Part shown: positions 10,701 through 21,739 of the stretch, piece by piece
Numbering within the stretch: the first letter of the stretch is position 1
How the letters are laid out: each line of letters starts with the position of its first letter
Origin: Anaeramoeba flamelloides
Taxonomy: Eukaryota; Metamonada; Anaeramoebidae
Length of the DNA stretch: 64,000 nucleotides
Direction of reading: 5' to 3'
NCBI GenBank assembly: GCA_027625915.1
Contig: JANTQA010000070.1
Coordinates: forward strand, 12,281,001-12,345,000
Position numbers and translations under genes: made by a program
Notes under the pieces: model-generated
Told to the model about the DNA's origin: nothing
Database searches by the model: none
Seen by the model: the letters and a program-made list of their open reading frames with translations, nothing else

Positions 10701-12499
10701 AAAATACCTAAAGTTCATAAATATCTTTAAGAAAATTTCATCTGGTAAAAAAAAAACAGAATTTCTTTGTAAATTTTTGTAAATGGCTCTAGAATTATAA
10801 TATTTAAAACTCTAATTCTGTAATAATTACCAAATTTTTTAATTTGTTGAATAGAAATAAATTTTTGGTAAAGCAAAAGAATTATCCCAAAAAAGAAAAA
10901 AACTCTGAAATTTGATATTCCTGGTAAAAAAGACTTATTATTGGGTAATAATGATGAAAATAATCATATAAAGGGTAAAAAAATTTGTATAATTTAAGAA
11001 ATAAAATGAATTTAAGAGTTTTATTTTTTCAAACAAAAATAGATAAAAATAATTAGATATAGCTGAAAAAAATTTTTTTCCAGGATTACTTAGTCGATCA
11101 GAATTTTTTGACACCTTATTTGTATTTAGAGAATGTCACCAATAATATAAATTAAAAGTTTACCTTGTTGCCTTCAATTACGATTCAATTGATATTTTAA
11201 ATTTCAAACTTCACCAAAAATGATCCAATATATATATATAATGAATATTATCTTCCCGAGTATCTACATAATTCCTACTTAAAACAATCTTGACCAAAGA
11301 GATCTTGTTTCAAATTCAAAATTTAGGAATTTTTTTTACCAAAATTTGTAATTTGGCTGTAAAGTTTTAATAATCTATATTGGATTCAAATTCAAGTTTT
11401 CAAAAAAAATATTTGGGAATAAAAAATATCCCTGGAAGCCCAACCCACTTTAAATAAAAGTATTCTAGATTTTCGGGTGAAGAATAAAAATATTTGGTAA
11501 TAATTTTTTTTTTTTTTGGGGGGGGGTGTGAAGTAAATGATAAAATAGATCCATTTTAAATGTACCTTATTTTTTTATAGAAAATTTTATTCATAAATGT
11601 TCTTTCTTATTCTAAATCTCTAAAAAAGTAAAAAATTACAGTAAAACTAATTTAAGAATCTTTTAAGAATAAAATAATACATTTTTGGAAATATTACTTG
11701 ATATTTGAATCAAAAAACTTATACATAGTGAAATTATTTTTTTTATTTATTTAGAAAAAGGGGGTAATAAAAGAATAATTTAATATCAAAATAAATAAAA
11801 AAGAAGAAGAAAAATAATTATGTTATTACTAACTAAAATCGTAATTAATCATTTAAATTGTTAATAACAATATTATAATTGTAAAGAATTCACAAATTTC
11901 TAACAATTATTAAGTTATACCAATAAAAATAAAAAAGTAATTACATTTTTTTTTGATTTAGTAGATGGATTTTTTATTCGTTTGTTCTTATTTATTCTTT
12001 TAAATTCAAGGGATGACAAAAAAAAAACAATTTATTATACTCATTTTAATAAGAATTATAGAAAATTACTTTTAGGTATTTTTATATTTAATAAAATCAA
12101 AGAAAATTTCTTCAATTTTATTTGTATTTTTAAATTCAAAAAAAAATTGGAAATTGTTGTAAATATTATCAATATTTGGGTGCTATGGATCCGAATATTT
12201 TCACATTCTAATTCCAAAATATATTTTTATTTACTTATTTTTTGAATTGGGAAAATATTAAAAAAAATAAGATGGAAGGTTTGGGGGGGGGGGGGTATTA
12301 AAGCCAAATAATCTAATATATAATAAATTTCATGATTAAAGTATGTTAAATATAAAATATATTATCATTAAATTTAAAAAAAAAAATAATTAATAAAAAA
12401 ATGTAAACAGATAATTAATTATTTTAATGTATCATCTCTAAATTTAATTTAAATAATTATAAAACATTTTTTTTAAAATAGGTATAGTCGTGAAAACAA
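10701..12499. other. Non-coding spacer with T14-G9 and G13 tracts
   Basis: No gene or repeat copy recognised. It contains a T14 run joined to G9 (11504-11526) and a G13 run (12283-12295). Both stand out strongly in DNA this AT-rich. Confidence 0.5.
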
Positions 12500-12925
12500 T
12501 AATGGACATAAAACAATCCCTGGCACGATTGTTAATTGATAATAATAGGAAAATTGTTGTGAAATTACTAATATATAAAATCAAATACTTTTTTTTAAGA
12601 AACCTACTTTTAAAATAATATCTCGCCATCTTATTAGAATGATGATTAATGAAATTACACTTGTTCAAAACACCATTCAATGAATCAAAAAACAAGAATA
12701 AAAATTATCATTTTCCAAACTCTGCAAAACTCTATAAAACCCGATTATTATTCAAAAAAAGTTAGATATACTTAGACTATCAAATAATTACTTAAGTGTT
12801 TTATAGACTCCTTACTTTATGAACTTTAAGTTGATTTATTACTTAGTTCATTATAATTTTGGTTTTTTATAAAACGGATTTGTTTTATAAATATTTGAAA
12901 TTTCAGAATGATTTTAATAATATTC
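12500..12925. mobile_element. G-family MITE, degenerate copy 2
   Basis: Interior and ends align with the well-preserved element at 17366-17830. Shared pieces are TGGACA near the left end, TTATTAGAATRAYGATTAA in the middle and TTTCAG near the right end. The terminal repeats are worn. Confidence 0.5.
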
Positions 12926-13006
12926 ATAATTAAATAACTTTTTCAGTAATTTTTTCAGGAAGGTATTTTTTTTCACTACTTTATATATATATATATCAAA
13001 TAACGC

Positions 13007-13528
13007 TATTCCAAAAAGTTGGACACACAGAAAATCAAAAAAAAAAGCAAAAAAAACCTCACAATAAATTGTATTTTTCCAAACCTGATATAAAACATCA
13101 TTTAAGTTACCCAATATTAATGTTTTAATAAGTAATCTTTTTAATCCAAATAAAAGAAAAAAATATAAAACCAAAAAATAACAACAGGTTTGTCCTAAAT
13201 AATGAAACGAGAGGAACGAAAAATGTATTGGTAAATTTGTTGAAATTTCAACAATAATTGTTGATCGATCAAATGATAAGATACCATCTACCAATTGTAT
13301 GTGATTTTTCAATTTAACAAATTCAACACTAATTTTCTTATAACCATTGAAAAAAAAAATCAGATCTTTTGAAACCGGATACTTAACTGCAAAAAAGGAA
13401 ATGAAAACAAAACAAATAAGACAAAAAAATGAAATAGTTTGTAAAATCAAAATTCTTTCCAAATTGAATTTAAAGTGTAGTATAGATGTTCATACCACTG
13501 TTTAAACTGTGTCCAAAATTTTGAAATA
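13007..13528. mobile_element. P-family Tc1/mariner-like MITE, copy 1 (about 522 bp)
   Basis: TA followed by TTCCAAAAAGTTGGACACA; the other end is TGTGTCCAAAATTTTGAAA then TA. It is collinear with 19617-20151 and partly with 26880-27140. A 182-residue open frame crosses it on the minus strand, but the other copies do not keep it. Confidence 0.75.
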
Positions 13529-14103
13529 TAAACTCCATTTCACTCAAAGGGGTCCAGCCAAAAATGAAAAAGTCACTTTATTTTTAAGAATCAACCAAAC
13601 TTAGATTGTTTAGAAATACGAGAAATAATAAACTTCATATAAAAGTCCATAATTATAAAAGAAACCCCTGAACAAACCATAAATTTCAAAAAAAAAAAAA
13701 TGTTAAAAAATTTTTAGGGCCCATACATTGGAACATCTCGTGCAAAATTCTCAATTTCTGTAGGAAATTAAAATCGTTGATAATAAGATTTTTTACTTGT
13801 AAAGGTATGAATTTTAAAAGAACATACAAAGCTTAACTTTTCTTGAGGTTTATTTCGTTTTTCAAACATTTTTTTTTGAAATTTATTTTTTAAATAAAAA
13901 AGAAAAGAAAAAAAAAAAATAAAAAAAAAAAAAAAAGCAAAAAACAAAATACAAAAAAAAAATTTTACAAAATGAGAAAAAATGATTTTGATCTAAAAAT
14001 TGAAAATTTTAGTTTGATAAGAGTAATGAATTAAACTCATAGAATGTCTTCCATTTCTTCAATAAAACTGGGCCCCTTTGACTGAAAAAGAGTTTAGTTT
14101 ATA
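13529..14103. mobile_element. F-family MITE, copy 1
   Basis: The left end ATAAACTCC plus CACTCAAAGGGGTCCAG mirrors the right end CTGGGCCCCTTTGACTG plus AGTTTATA. It abuts P copy 1 with no spacer. It aligns with 35350-35940 along its length. Confidence 0.7.
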
Positions 14104-14144
14104 TACATTGAAAAAAAAACTAATAATAATTTTTTATATGAATC

Positions 14145-14285
14145 TAGTCAGTTCAACTTTGAAGGTACAAAATATGGTGTTAATTTTATGAACTAAAAAA
14201 TCTCAAATTAAAAAAAAAAAATTTTGGAAGTTTTTTTAGTACAAATTATTTTACTAGAATTCTATTTATGAATGTTAAAATATCA
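14145..14285. mobile_element. M-family MITE, truncated copy
   Basis: It starts TAGTCAGTTCAACTTTGAAG and follows the M consensus through the central TTTTACTAGAATT, but the right end is not found. Confidence 0.45.
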
Positions 14286-14431
14286 TTTTTTGTATCTAAT
14301 ATTTTATTGGGGGTTTGTGCTTTAACAGTTGAGCTTATAGTATATTTATTAACTTCTTTATTAATTCATTATTGTAAAATTAAAATGTTAGTTTCTAAGA
14401 TATAATTCGATGAAAATAAAATAAAATTATA

Positions 14432-14626
14432 TACAGTCAGTTTCAATTTATAAGGTACAAACTTTCATTTAAATTTAAAGAAAAAAAATTACACATTAAG
14501 GCTCAAATTATTGATTTTTTTTTTTCTCAAATTATTTTTCTAGAATCTAAATCTTGTGTCTTAATTTGGATATTTTGTAGCTTAATTTTAGTTAAAACGT
14601 TGTGTCTTAAAATTTGAACTGACTTC
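14432..14626. mobile_element. M-family Tc1/mariner-like MITE (about 195 bp)
   Basis: TA then CAGTCAGTTTCAATTTATAA; the right end is TTTGAACTGAC. It shares the central TTTCTAGAATC block and the ACAAACTTTC subterminal motif with the other M copies. Confidence 0.65.
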
Positions 14627-16212
14627 AACCAAATAATTAATAATGTTTTTTATTACAAAGCCTTAAATTTAAACACATAAAATATATATTTTTTATTTTT
14701 TCTAAAAATTTTTTATTTTTTTCAAATAATAAAATGAAAAAATTTTCCCGTGATTTAATTCTGATAATATTCCTTAAAAAGGATTTTATCAATGTTTTAA
14801 ATTTCTAAAATAATTAAATAATTTATCTTTTTTTTTTAAGAGTAACAAAAGGATTTTTAGAGTATTCAATAACTCTCCTCTTAAAAGGATTGTATTGTTA
14901 TTATTTCATTTTTCGATGAGACAAAGTTGTTTTAAAAATAATATTTGAGAAGAGTTAATTACAGAAAAATTATAGTATTTTTAAAAAATATGGTCTTTAG
15001 ATAACTTTAGGAAGATTTTTTCTTGAAAAAAAGTAAAGTATTTCTAATTGGAAATAGTTTAAAATAATTGAGTTTTAAAGATTTGATGATGTATTTTATA
15101 AAAAAGATTTTTTTGACTTTTCTGTTTTAATATAAGGAAATAAATAAATTTTAAAAAGTATAGACGTGGAGGCGAGAAATATGGTTATTTTAATTATTAT
15201 TGTGTCCCAGTTTCTTTTATTTTAAAATTTTATTAAACTTATAATTCAAATAAAAAGTAAAACAAAAATACATCACTTTTTTAAAATAGTTGTACTCAGA
15301 AGAAAGAATAGTTTACAGAAAAAAAATATATTTTAATTTAATTTCCAGTTAATTTTTTTTTTTTTTTGGGGGGGGGCTGTTATTTTGAAAAAGTATACAA
15401 GGGAATTTTTTATATTTTTAAAAATTATATGAACTTTGAAAGGTGATAATTAACTAATGAAATTTTGATACATAATGTCTTTGCAAAAAAATCAATGATT
15501 TTATTATATTTTATGAAATTTTTTCTTTAGAAAAAATGTTATTTTTTTTTTTTTTTAAAGAAAGATAAGATTTTCGGTCTTATCAGTTTTGTTTTATTAT
15601 TTTTTATTCAAATAAAAAGTTTTTGTTCAATTAGAATATTTTTTTTCCAATAAAAAGATCTTTTTATAATGTTATAAAAAAAATTAAATAATAACCTAAA
15701 AATAATAATATACAAGTTGTTGTATGGTTTAAAGATAATTTTATAACAACTTTATTCGAATGATTCAAGTAGTAAAAATATGATTGAAAAAATAGAAAAA
15801 AAAAGTTTAAATAAACTTCTGAAATCTTTATCAAATGTAGGATAAAAAATAAATATTTGTGATCAGTCTAATTAAAAAAAAAGTATGATGTAATTTTCAA
15901 AAATTATAAAAATAAAAAACAAGTATTAAAAATTTTTCTGATCAGAAAAAATTAATAAGTTTTTTTTTATATTTTAATAAAAAGGAAATTAATTTGTTCT
16001 TACAAAATGAATTACTAAATATTTATTTTCAAATTTCAAAACATTTTAAAAGTTAACAGAATTTTTTAAAAAACTAAGGGTGAACTTTGAAAGGTTTGAA
16101 TTGGATTTTTGTGTTTTATAGGCTGACAAACATGAATTCAAGACATATCTAATTATATTTTGTTTTGGTTTCATTTTTTTTTTGAGGAATTATTTTTGAA
16201 TAATCCAAAAAT
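14627..16212. other. Non-coding spacer upstream of the histone gene, with a T15-G9 tract
   Basis: AT-rich with no repeat copy recognised. A T15 run joined to G9 lies at 15353-15376. The last 130 bp before the histone start are T-rich and presumably hold its promoter, but no motif can be defended. Confidence 0.45.
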
Positions 16213-16863
16213 ATGACAAGAAATAAAACTAAAAAAAAGGCGAAATCATCAAGTGCAACTGAATCTAGTTCAAGTTCGTCAGATAAAAAAAGTAGAGAGA
16301 AACGAAAGGGAAGAGTGAGGGGAAAGGGGAAGGGGAAGGGGAAAGGGAAGGGTAAAGGAAAAGGGAAAGGGAAAGTGAGAGGGAGAGGTAGGGCATTACA
16401 ACGATCAAGAGCTGGAAAAAAATATCGAAAAGTAAAGGAAGAGAAAATTAAAAAGGAAGAGAAGGGGTCGAAAGGTATGAAAGGTTTAAAAGGGAAAAAG
16501 GGTATAAAGGGATCTTTATCAAGAATTATCAAAAAGAGACCACACGGAAGAAGATGGAGACACGGTCAAAAAGCTATTAGAGAGATCATGGAATTGCAGA
16601 ATACATGTCATCTTTTAATGAGAAAGCTTCCATTTGCAAGGTCCGTTCGTGCAATTACAAGAGACTGTATAAGCAGAGAACGTGAGGAAATCAAGTGGAG
16701 ACGAAATGCAATACTTTGTCTACAGGAAGCAACAGAAAATTATATAATTGATTGTTTAAACGATACCAACTTATGTACAATCCATGCTAAAAGGGTAACA
16801 ATTATGAATAAGGATTTACATTTAGTTATGAGACTCAAAGGGTTGGAACACTATAAAAAATAA
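16213..16863 (+). CDS. cenH3: Divergent histone H3, probable centromeric H3 (CenH3/CENP-A)
   Basis: 216 residues, one exon, TAA stop. Residues 113-210 are a histone H3 fold. RRWRHGQKAIREI aligns with the H3 alpha-N region and LLMRKLPF with alpha-1. LQEATENYII lies in alpha-2, and DTNLCTIHAKRVTIMNKD covers loop 2 and the start of alpha-3. Features typical of CenH3 rather than canonical H3 are visible. Loop 1 (about 150-162) is four residues longer. Trp162 replaces the Phe of H3 RFQSSA. Ala142 replaces the Gln after LPF. The 112-residue tail has none of the H3 ARTKQTARKS landmarks. Instead it has a Ser run (18-23), nine Gly-Lys dipeptides (37-54), an RGRGR patch and further KG repeats (85-100). 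Against this, loop 2 and TNLC are unusually canonical for a CenH3. The role would be to mark kinetochore chromatin; a non-centromeric H3 variant is the alternative. No canonical H3 is present here to compare. Confidence 0.85.
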   Translation: MTRNKTKKKAKSSSATESSSSSSDKKSREKRKGRVRGKGKGKGKGKGKGKGKGKVRGRGRALQRSRAGKKYRKVKEEKIKKEEKGSKGMKGLKGKKGIKGSLSRIIKKRPHGRRWRHGQKAIREIMELQNTCHLLMRKLPFARSVRAITRDCISREREEIKWRRNAILCLQEATENYIIDCLNDTNLCTIHAKRVTIMNKDLHLVMRLKGLEHYKK

Positions 16864-17365
16864 TTTTTATTTAAATTGATAATATATTTTTTCATTTTTC
16901 TCAAATTTTTAAATTTTTTTAATTTTATTATTTTTTTTGACTTGCTAAAAGATTGAAATATCTTCTTGATTCTTGATATATAAAAAAACATTAATGAAAC
17001 AATTTGATAAAGATATTAAAATTTTTTAGGTTTTCCTTCATATCTTTTTGCTAAATATTTTAATTTATTTTTGTTTTTATTTTAAATTAATTTCAGTTGG
17101 TCATTCGAAAAATTGAAAAGTAATAACATTATCATAAAGTATATCAATTATTTTTTTTAAAATTCTTCCAGAAAGAAAATACATTTCCTCTATCTCAAGT
17201 TGATTCAAAAAATCATGATCAAAGAATTTATAATTACTACTCAAAATCAGTTCTTTTGAATTTTCTCATCTATTTTAATACTAATTTTGGAAATTTTTAG
17301 TTCACTCTTTTTAACAATTCTAAGATCTTGAGATAAATGAAAGAGATTGTGTGAAAATGTTGATT

Positions 17366-17830
17366 TACTGCAGAGAGAAAAATGTTGGACACAGAAAAAT
17401 GTTTGGACAGCATTTTTAATTGGGAACATTACTGAAAATGATTTTTAATTTCAATCATTTGTAAAGCAACTAAAGAAAATAACAATAATCTACTTATTAG
17501 AATAACGATTAAGGTAATTCTACTTTTTCAAAACCTTATCTCTTATAATCTAAGTCAAGTTTAAAAATTACCATTTTCAGAATTAATAGTAAACTTTACT
17601 ACAACTTGGATTTTTGTTAAAATTGCATGATCTACTTGAGTTATCAACCATTCAAATGAGTATTCTACACAAACCACAGATTAATGAACTTTTAACAGCT
17701 TTAAACCTGGATTTATATAAAATTCACCTAGTTATCAATAGGATTTGATTTTCAATTTCAGTAATGTTCCCAATTAAAAATGGTGTCCAACCATTTTTCT
17801 GTGTCCAACATTTTTCTCTCAACAGTTACC
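17366..17830. mobile_element. G-family MITE, copy 1, with about 60-bp terminal inverted repeats
   Basis: The ends are CTGCAGAGAGAAAAATG and, inverted, CTGTTGAGAGAAAAATG. Both continue into TTGGACACAGAAAAATG and AATTGGGAACATTACTGAAA, nearly identical for about 60 bp. TTACT/TTACC flank it, and the opposite palindrome arm has a single TTACT at the matching point, giving a TTA-type target duplication of 3-5 bp. Its TTGGACACA motif recalls the P family. Confidence 0.85.
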
Positions 17831-18985
17831 CAAATATTTTTCTTAAAGTATCTTTTAAAAAAAGCTTATAAAAAAAGTTTTAAAGCGGGTAACCCAAACT
17901 CTGGTATTCAATCTTTTTATTTCTTTGAAAGGAACTTGTAAAAACTTTCGATGTTAACTTGTGAAAAATAATTTAATATTATCAATTTAAGGAATCTTAG
18001 GATCACATGTGCTAAACCAAAAAAATTTATTTAACTAAGAAATAGATTAATTAATAGACACTTTCAAAAAAGTGATATCTACAGATAAATTCTAATATTT
18101 TCAATAGATTTTTAGTTCAATTTCCATTTTTACAAATCTTCAAACTGTTTCTTATCAAACAGTCCAGTACAAAGAATATTCTCAAGAACAACTAATTTTA
18201 CAGAGTTTCTTAACACTTAGTTTTCTCAAATTCTTTATTCAAAGTTAAGAATAAAAATTTCAAAAGGGAAGATCAAGCAAAAATTTCCAAACAGAAATTA
18301 CTATTTATCAGTATTTTAAAATCTTTCTCAAGTTTTTTTTTTGTATAAAGCGAGGAATTTTTTCGAATTAAAACTTTATTCAAAAAAATTAACTTTTTAA
18401 AAAGTTCAGGGGTTCCTTCTTGAGAGATGAGTTTGAGGTTGGAGTGGAAAGAAAAACTTTTTTTTTTTTAGAATTTATCATCACTAACTGTTTTAAAATA
18501 GTACACTAGTAAAAAGTTTTAATTACAGCAATCTTAAAAAAAAAATGTTTCCTAACTTTGATTAATAGTAATAACAAAAAAAATGTCTATTAATTAATCT
18601 ATTTCTTAGTTAAATAAATTTTTTTGGTTTAGCACATGTGATCCTAAGATTCCTTAAATTGATAATATTAAATTATTTTTCACAAGTTAACATCGAAAGT
18701 GTTTACAAGTTCCTTTCAAAGAAATAAAACGATTGAATACCAGAGTTTGGGTAGCCAACTTTTAAACTTTTTTTATAAGTTTTTTGAAAAGATACATGAA
18801 GAAAATTATTTGAGTAAATCTACATTTTCACACAATCTCTTTCATTTATCTCGAGATCTTAGAATTTTTAAAAATTGTGAACTTACAAATTGCCAAAATT
18901 AGCTTTAAAATAGATGAGAAAATTCAAAAGAACTGATTTTGAGGTAGTAATTATAAATTCTTTGATCATGATTTTTTGAATCAAC

Positions 18986-20368
18986 TTAAGGGAGTAGCCA
19001 CGGTAAAGGAAAAATTTTTCACTTTTTTGCAATTCTGAAGAGGATCAGAAAATAACATTTTTTACTTTAGATGTAACTCTTTGGTTTTTATTATTTAAAT
19101 TACTTCATTCTTTAGATTTTTTTAATTTTTTTTTCAAAGTCTCAAAGAAATTGCCATAATAGAATGTTGAGTTGAATTGCTTAAAATAGCGTTTTGGATG
19201 TTGAATGACTTATCTTTTATCCTTTTCTCAAAACTCTATTGTGGCATTTAATTTTTTCCTTTTTTTATTTTTTCATCATTTTTGAGATTTTTTTAATCCT
19301 GACAAGATAAAGCAATTAGAAATATTTTTTTATTAGTGACATTTGGAATTAATGGATTTTGTTTAAAAAGAACAACAATATTACAATTGAGAGAATCATA
19401 AAAGGAAACATAAATGGGACTTAAATAGCTAGAAGATTCCAAAAAAAGAATAATTAAGTCAAATTATTAGTTGTTAGGATTTTAAATCGTTGGATTTAGT
19501 GGAATATGAGAAGTGAATATGATTATATGTTATCAAAGATTAAACCACAAAATAGCTATAAGTTTTATTCAAAGAATCTGAAATTATCTTCTCCCAAAAA
19601 AAAAAAAACTAAACCCCATTCCAAAAATTTGGACACATCTAAAATCAAAAATAGGGAACCAAAAATTCACTTTATTATATTTTTCCCTACATAATATAAA
19701 ACCATATTTAAGTAACATAGTATTAATGGTTTTTTTAAGTAATCATTTTCATCCAAATATAAGAAAACAATATAAAACAAAAAAATCAAAACAAGTGTCC
19801 AAAATAAGGATACGAGCTGAAATTAAAGAGTTTGAACAAAAAATATATTGGTAGATTTGTTAAAATTACACCAACAATGGTTGATCGTCAAAATGATAAG
19901 ATACCATGCACATGTTGTATGTGGATTTTTCAATTTAAGAAACTCAACTGTCACCATCTATCAACCATCTATAAAAAATTTTCAGATCTAACTAAACCGA
20001 TTAAGTAACTGAAAAAAAGAAAATGAAAACAAAAACAAAAAAGAAAAAAAATGAAATAGTTTGTTGAATTAAAATTAATTTCCAATTGGATGTAAATCAT
20101 GTTATTGTTATTTTTCCAACTGTTTAAAATGTGTCCAAATTAATGGAATTAAGTTTATTTTAATAAAATAATAATAATAATAATAAAACTATTTTATCAA
20201 TATAATCACTTTTTAATTAATTGTTGAACATTACTAAAAAAAAAATATCAAATAATTTTTTTAAAAAAATTTTTAGAGAATCTACGATCACACGCCACTA
20301 AAATAAAATGTTCTTATCTCATCTCTCTCAAATTTTTATTATGTCTTATGTTGTAGCTACTCCCTTAA
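18986..20368. mobile_element. TTAA-type MITE, subfamily A, copy 2, carrying a nested P element
   Basis: TTAA at 18986-18989 is followed by GGGAGTAGCCACGG; the other end is GTAGCTACTCCC then TTAA at 20365-20368. It is a reverse-complement copy of 7838-8654 with P copy 2 inserted; without P it is about 848 bp. The opposite palindrome arm shows the uninterrupted target around 17195, proving TTAA duplication on insertion. Confidence 0.88.
19617..20151. mobile_element. P-family MITE, copy 2, nested in A2
   Basis: The ends are ATTCCAAAAATTTGGACACA and TGTGTCCAAATTAATGGAAT, collinear with P copy 1. It is absent from A1, so it inserted after the A subfamily spread. Confidence 0.8.
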
Positions 20369-20412
20369 GATAGGGGAAATGTATTTTCTTTCCCGAAGAA
20401 TTTTAAAAATCA

Positions 20413-21061
20413 AAATTGAAAAAAAAATTGCTTGAGAATTTGTACACCTAAAAAATAAAACAATAATTGATTTTGACCAATAAATTCCATAATATAAAAT
20501 AACATTTTTAGTTCAATTTAGAGTTTTTGAAAAATACTATATCAACTTTCAAATCTTTACATTACAACAACGTATTGTTGTGTAACTAATTTCAAATTCT
20601 TATTAATATCTAGACCAAGAATATTATTTCCACAAAGCTTATATAAACTTTATCAAAGTATAGGAAATTGAACTTAAAAATTTTACAATTATATTTGTTC
20701 ATTTATCATTATCATACCCACAAATAAAAGTTTTATAATTTTTCCTAAAATTGGTAAGGAAAGGGAACTGTGTATAATATTATTATTGATTTCTGAAAAA
20801 AATCTTTTTATTCTCAAAAAAATAAAGTTAAATATATTATTATTTCGAAACTTCATTGGAATAAAAAAAAAATAGAATAAATTCAAAGAAAAAAAAAAAA
20901 AAAAGTTCAAAGAAGAATACATTATAATATAACTAAGCATATCAACAAACTCTATTTAATGGGGATTTTAAATGAAAATCTGTTGAGTTGTTTTGAAGAT
21001 CTCAAAAATAATTAATTTTTTCAATGAATTTTTAATAATGGATTGATCAACCAAATACTGT
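20413..21061. other. Non-coding AT-rich spacer
   Basis: No gene or recognised repeat. The 83-residue minus frame at 20689-20940 is Phe/Ile/Asn-rich and looks like chance. Confidence 0.45.
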
Positions 21062-21260
21062 TACAGTCAGTTCCACTTTTAATGAACAAACTTTCAACTA
21101 AATTTAATTTACAGAACAATCTCAAATTAAAAAACGAAATTCGGATTCTAGTAAAAATAATTTGTTTAAAAAAAAAATTCCAAATTTTGTGCATAAATTT
21201 GAGTGTTTTTGTTACCTTAAATTAAGTTCAAACTTAGTGGATTAAAAGTGGAACCGGTTA
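21062..21260. mobile_element. M-family MITE
   Basis: TA then CAGTCAGTTCCACTTTTAAT; the right end is ATTAAAAGTGGAACCGG. It has the ACAAACTTTCAAC subterminal motif and central GGATTCTAGTAAA shared by the family. Confidence 0.65.
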
Positions 21261-21739
21261 TAATTCAGTATACAGGGGTATGTTTACAGTTAAAATGATT
21301 TTCAAGGTAAACTGCTTGGTTATTTTTAGTAAATTTTAAAATAGAAATTTATGATTTTAAAAGTTTTTTATATATTTTTTCAATTTTTAAGATTTTTTTT
21401 ATATTTTTTTGAGAAAAGTTGTTTATTAGCCCAAAAAATTTCTCTCTAAAAATGTCTTTATTTTTTTGAGAAACGTTTTTTTTTTTTTTTTTTTTTTAGA
21501 TAATTTATTGAAGGGGTCACTTTTTTGTAATAATTGAAACTTTAAGAAATTATTAACATATATATGATTGTTTAATATCGGTTAAATTAACATTTATTCT
21601 TTAAACTATCTTAAAAGCATTATAATAATTTAAATTTGGATATTGCTTAGTGGAGTATATATGGTTTATTTTGAAAATCTTGTAATTCTTTAATTTTGAA
21701 TCTTAAAGTCTCTAAATAATTTTTTTTTTGGATTTCAGA

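Larger units (their letters stand above)
17155..20412. repeat. Large interrupted palindrome (foldback element), arms about 0.45-0.5 kb without insertions
   Basis: Left arm 17155-18060 and right arm 18585-20412 are reverse complements around a roughly 0.5-kb centre. Paired landmarks are AAAATACATTTCC (17178) with GGAAATGTATTTT (20375), AATCATGATCAAAGAATT (17211) with its complement near 18957, and GATCACATGTGCTAAACC (18001) with its complement near 18632. The left arm alone holds G copy 1 (17366-17830); the right arm alone holds A2 (18986-20368). With both removed the arms line up nearly base for base. No gene lies in it. Confidence 0.85.

Noticed and set aside
12914-13462. 182-residue minus-strand frame rich in Phe/Leu that could be a membrane protein
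   Set aside because: It overlaps P copy 1, and the collinear P copies do not keep the frame; its make-up is what A/T-rich random sequence gives.
16149-16532. 127-residue Pro/Phe-rich minus frame
   Set aside because: Antisense shadow of the histone tail's Lys/Gly codons.
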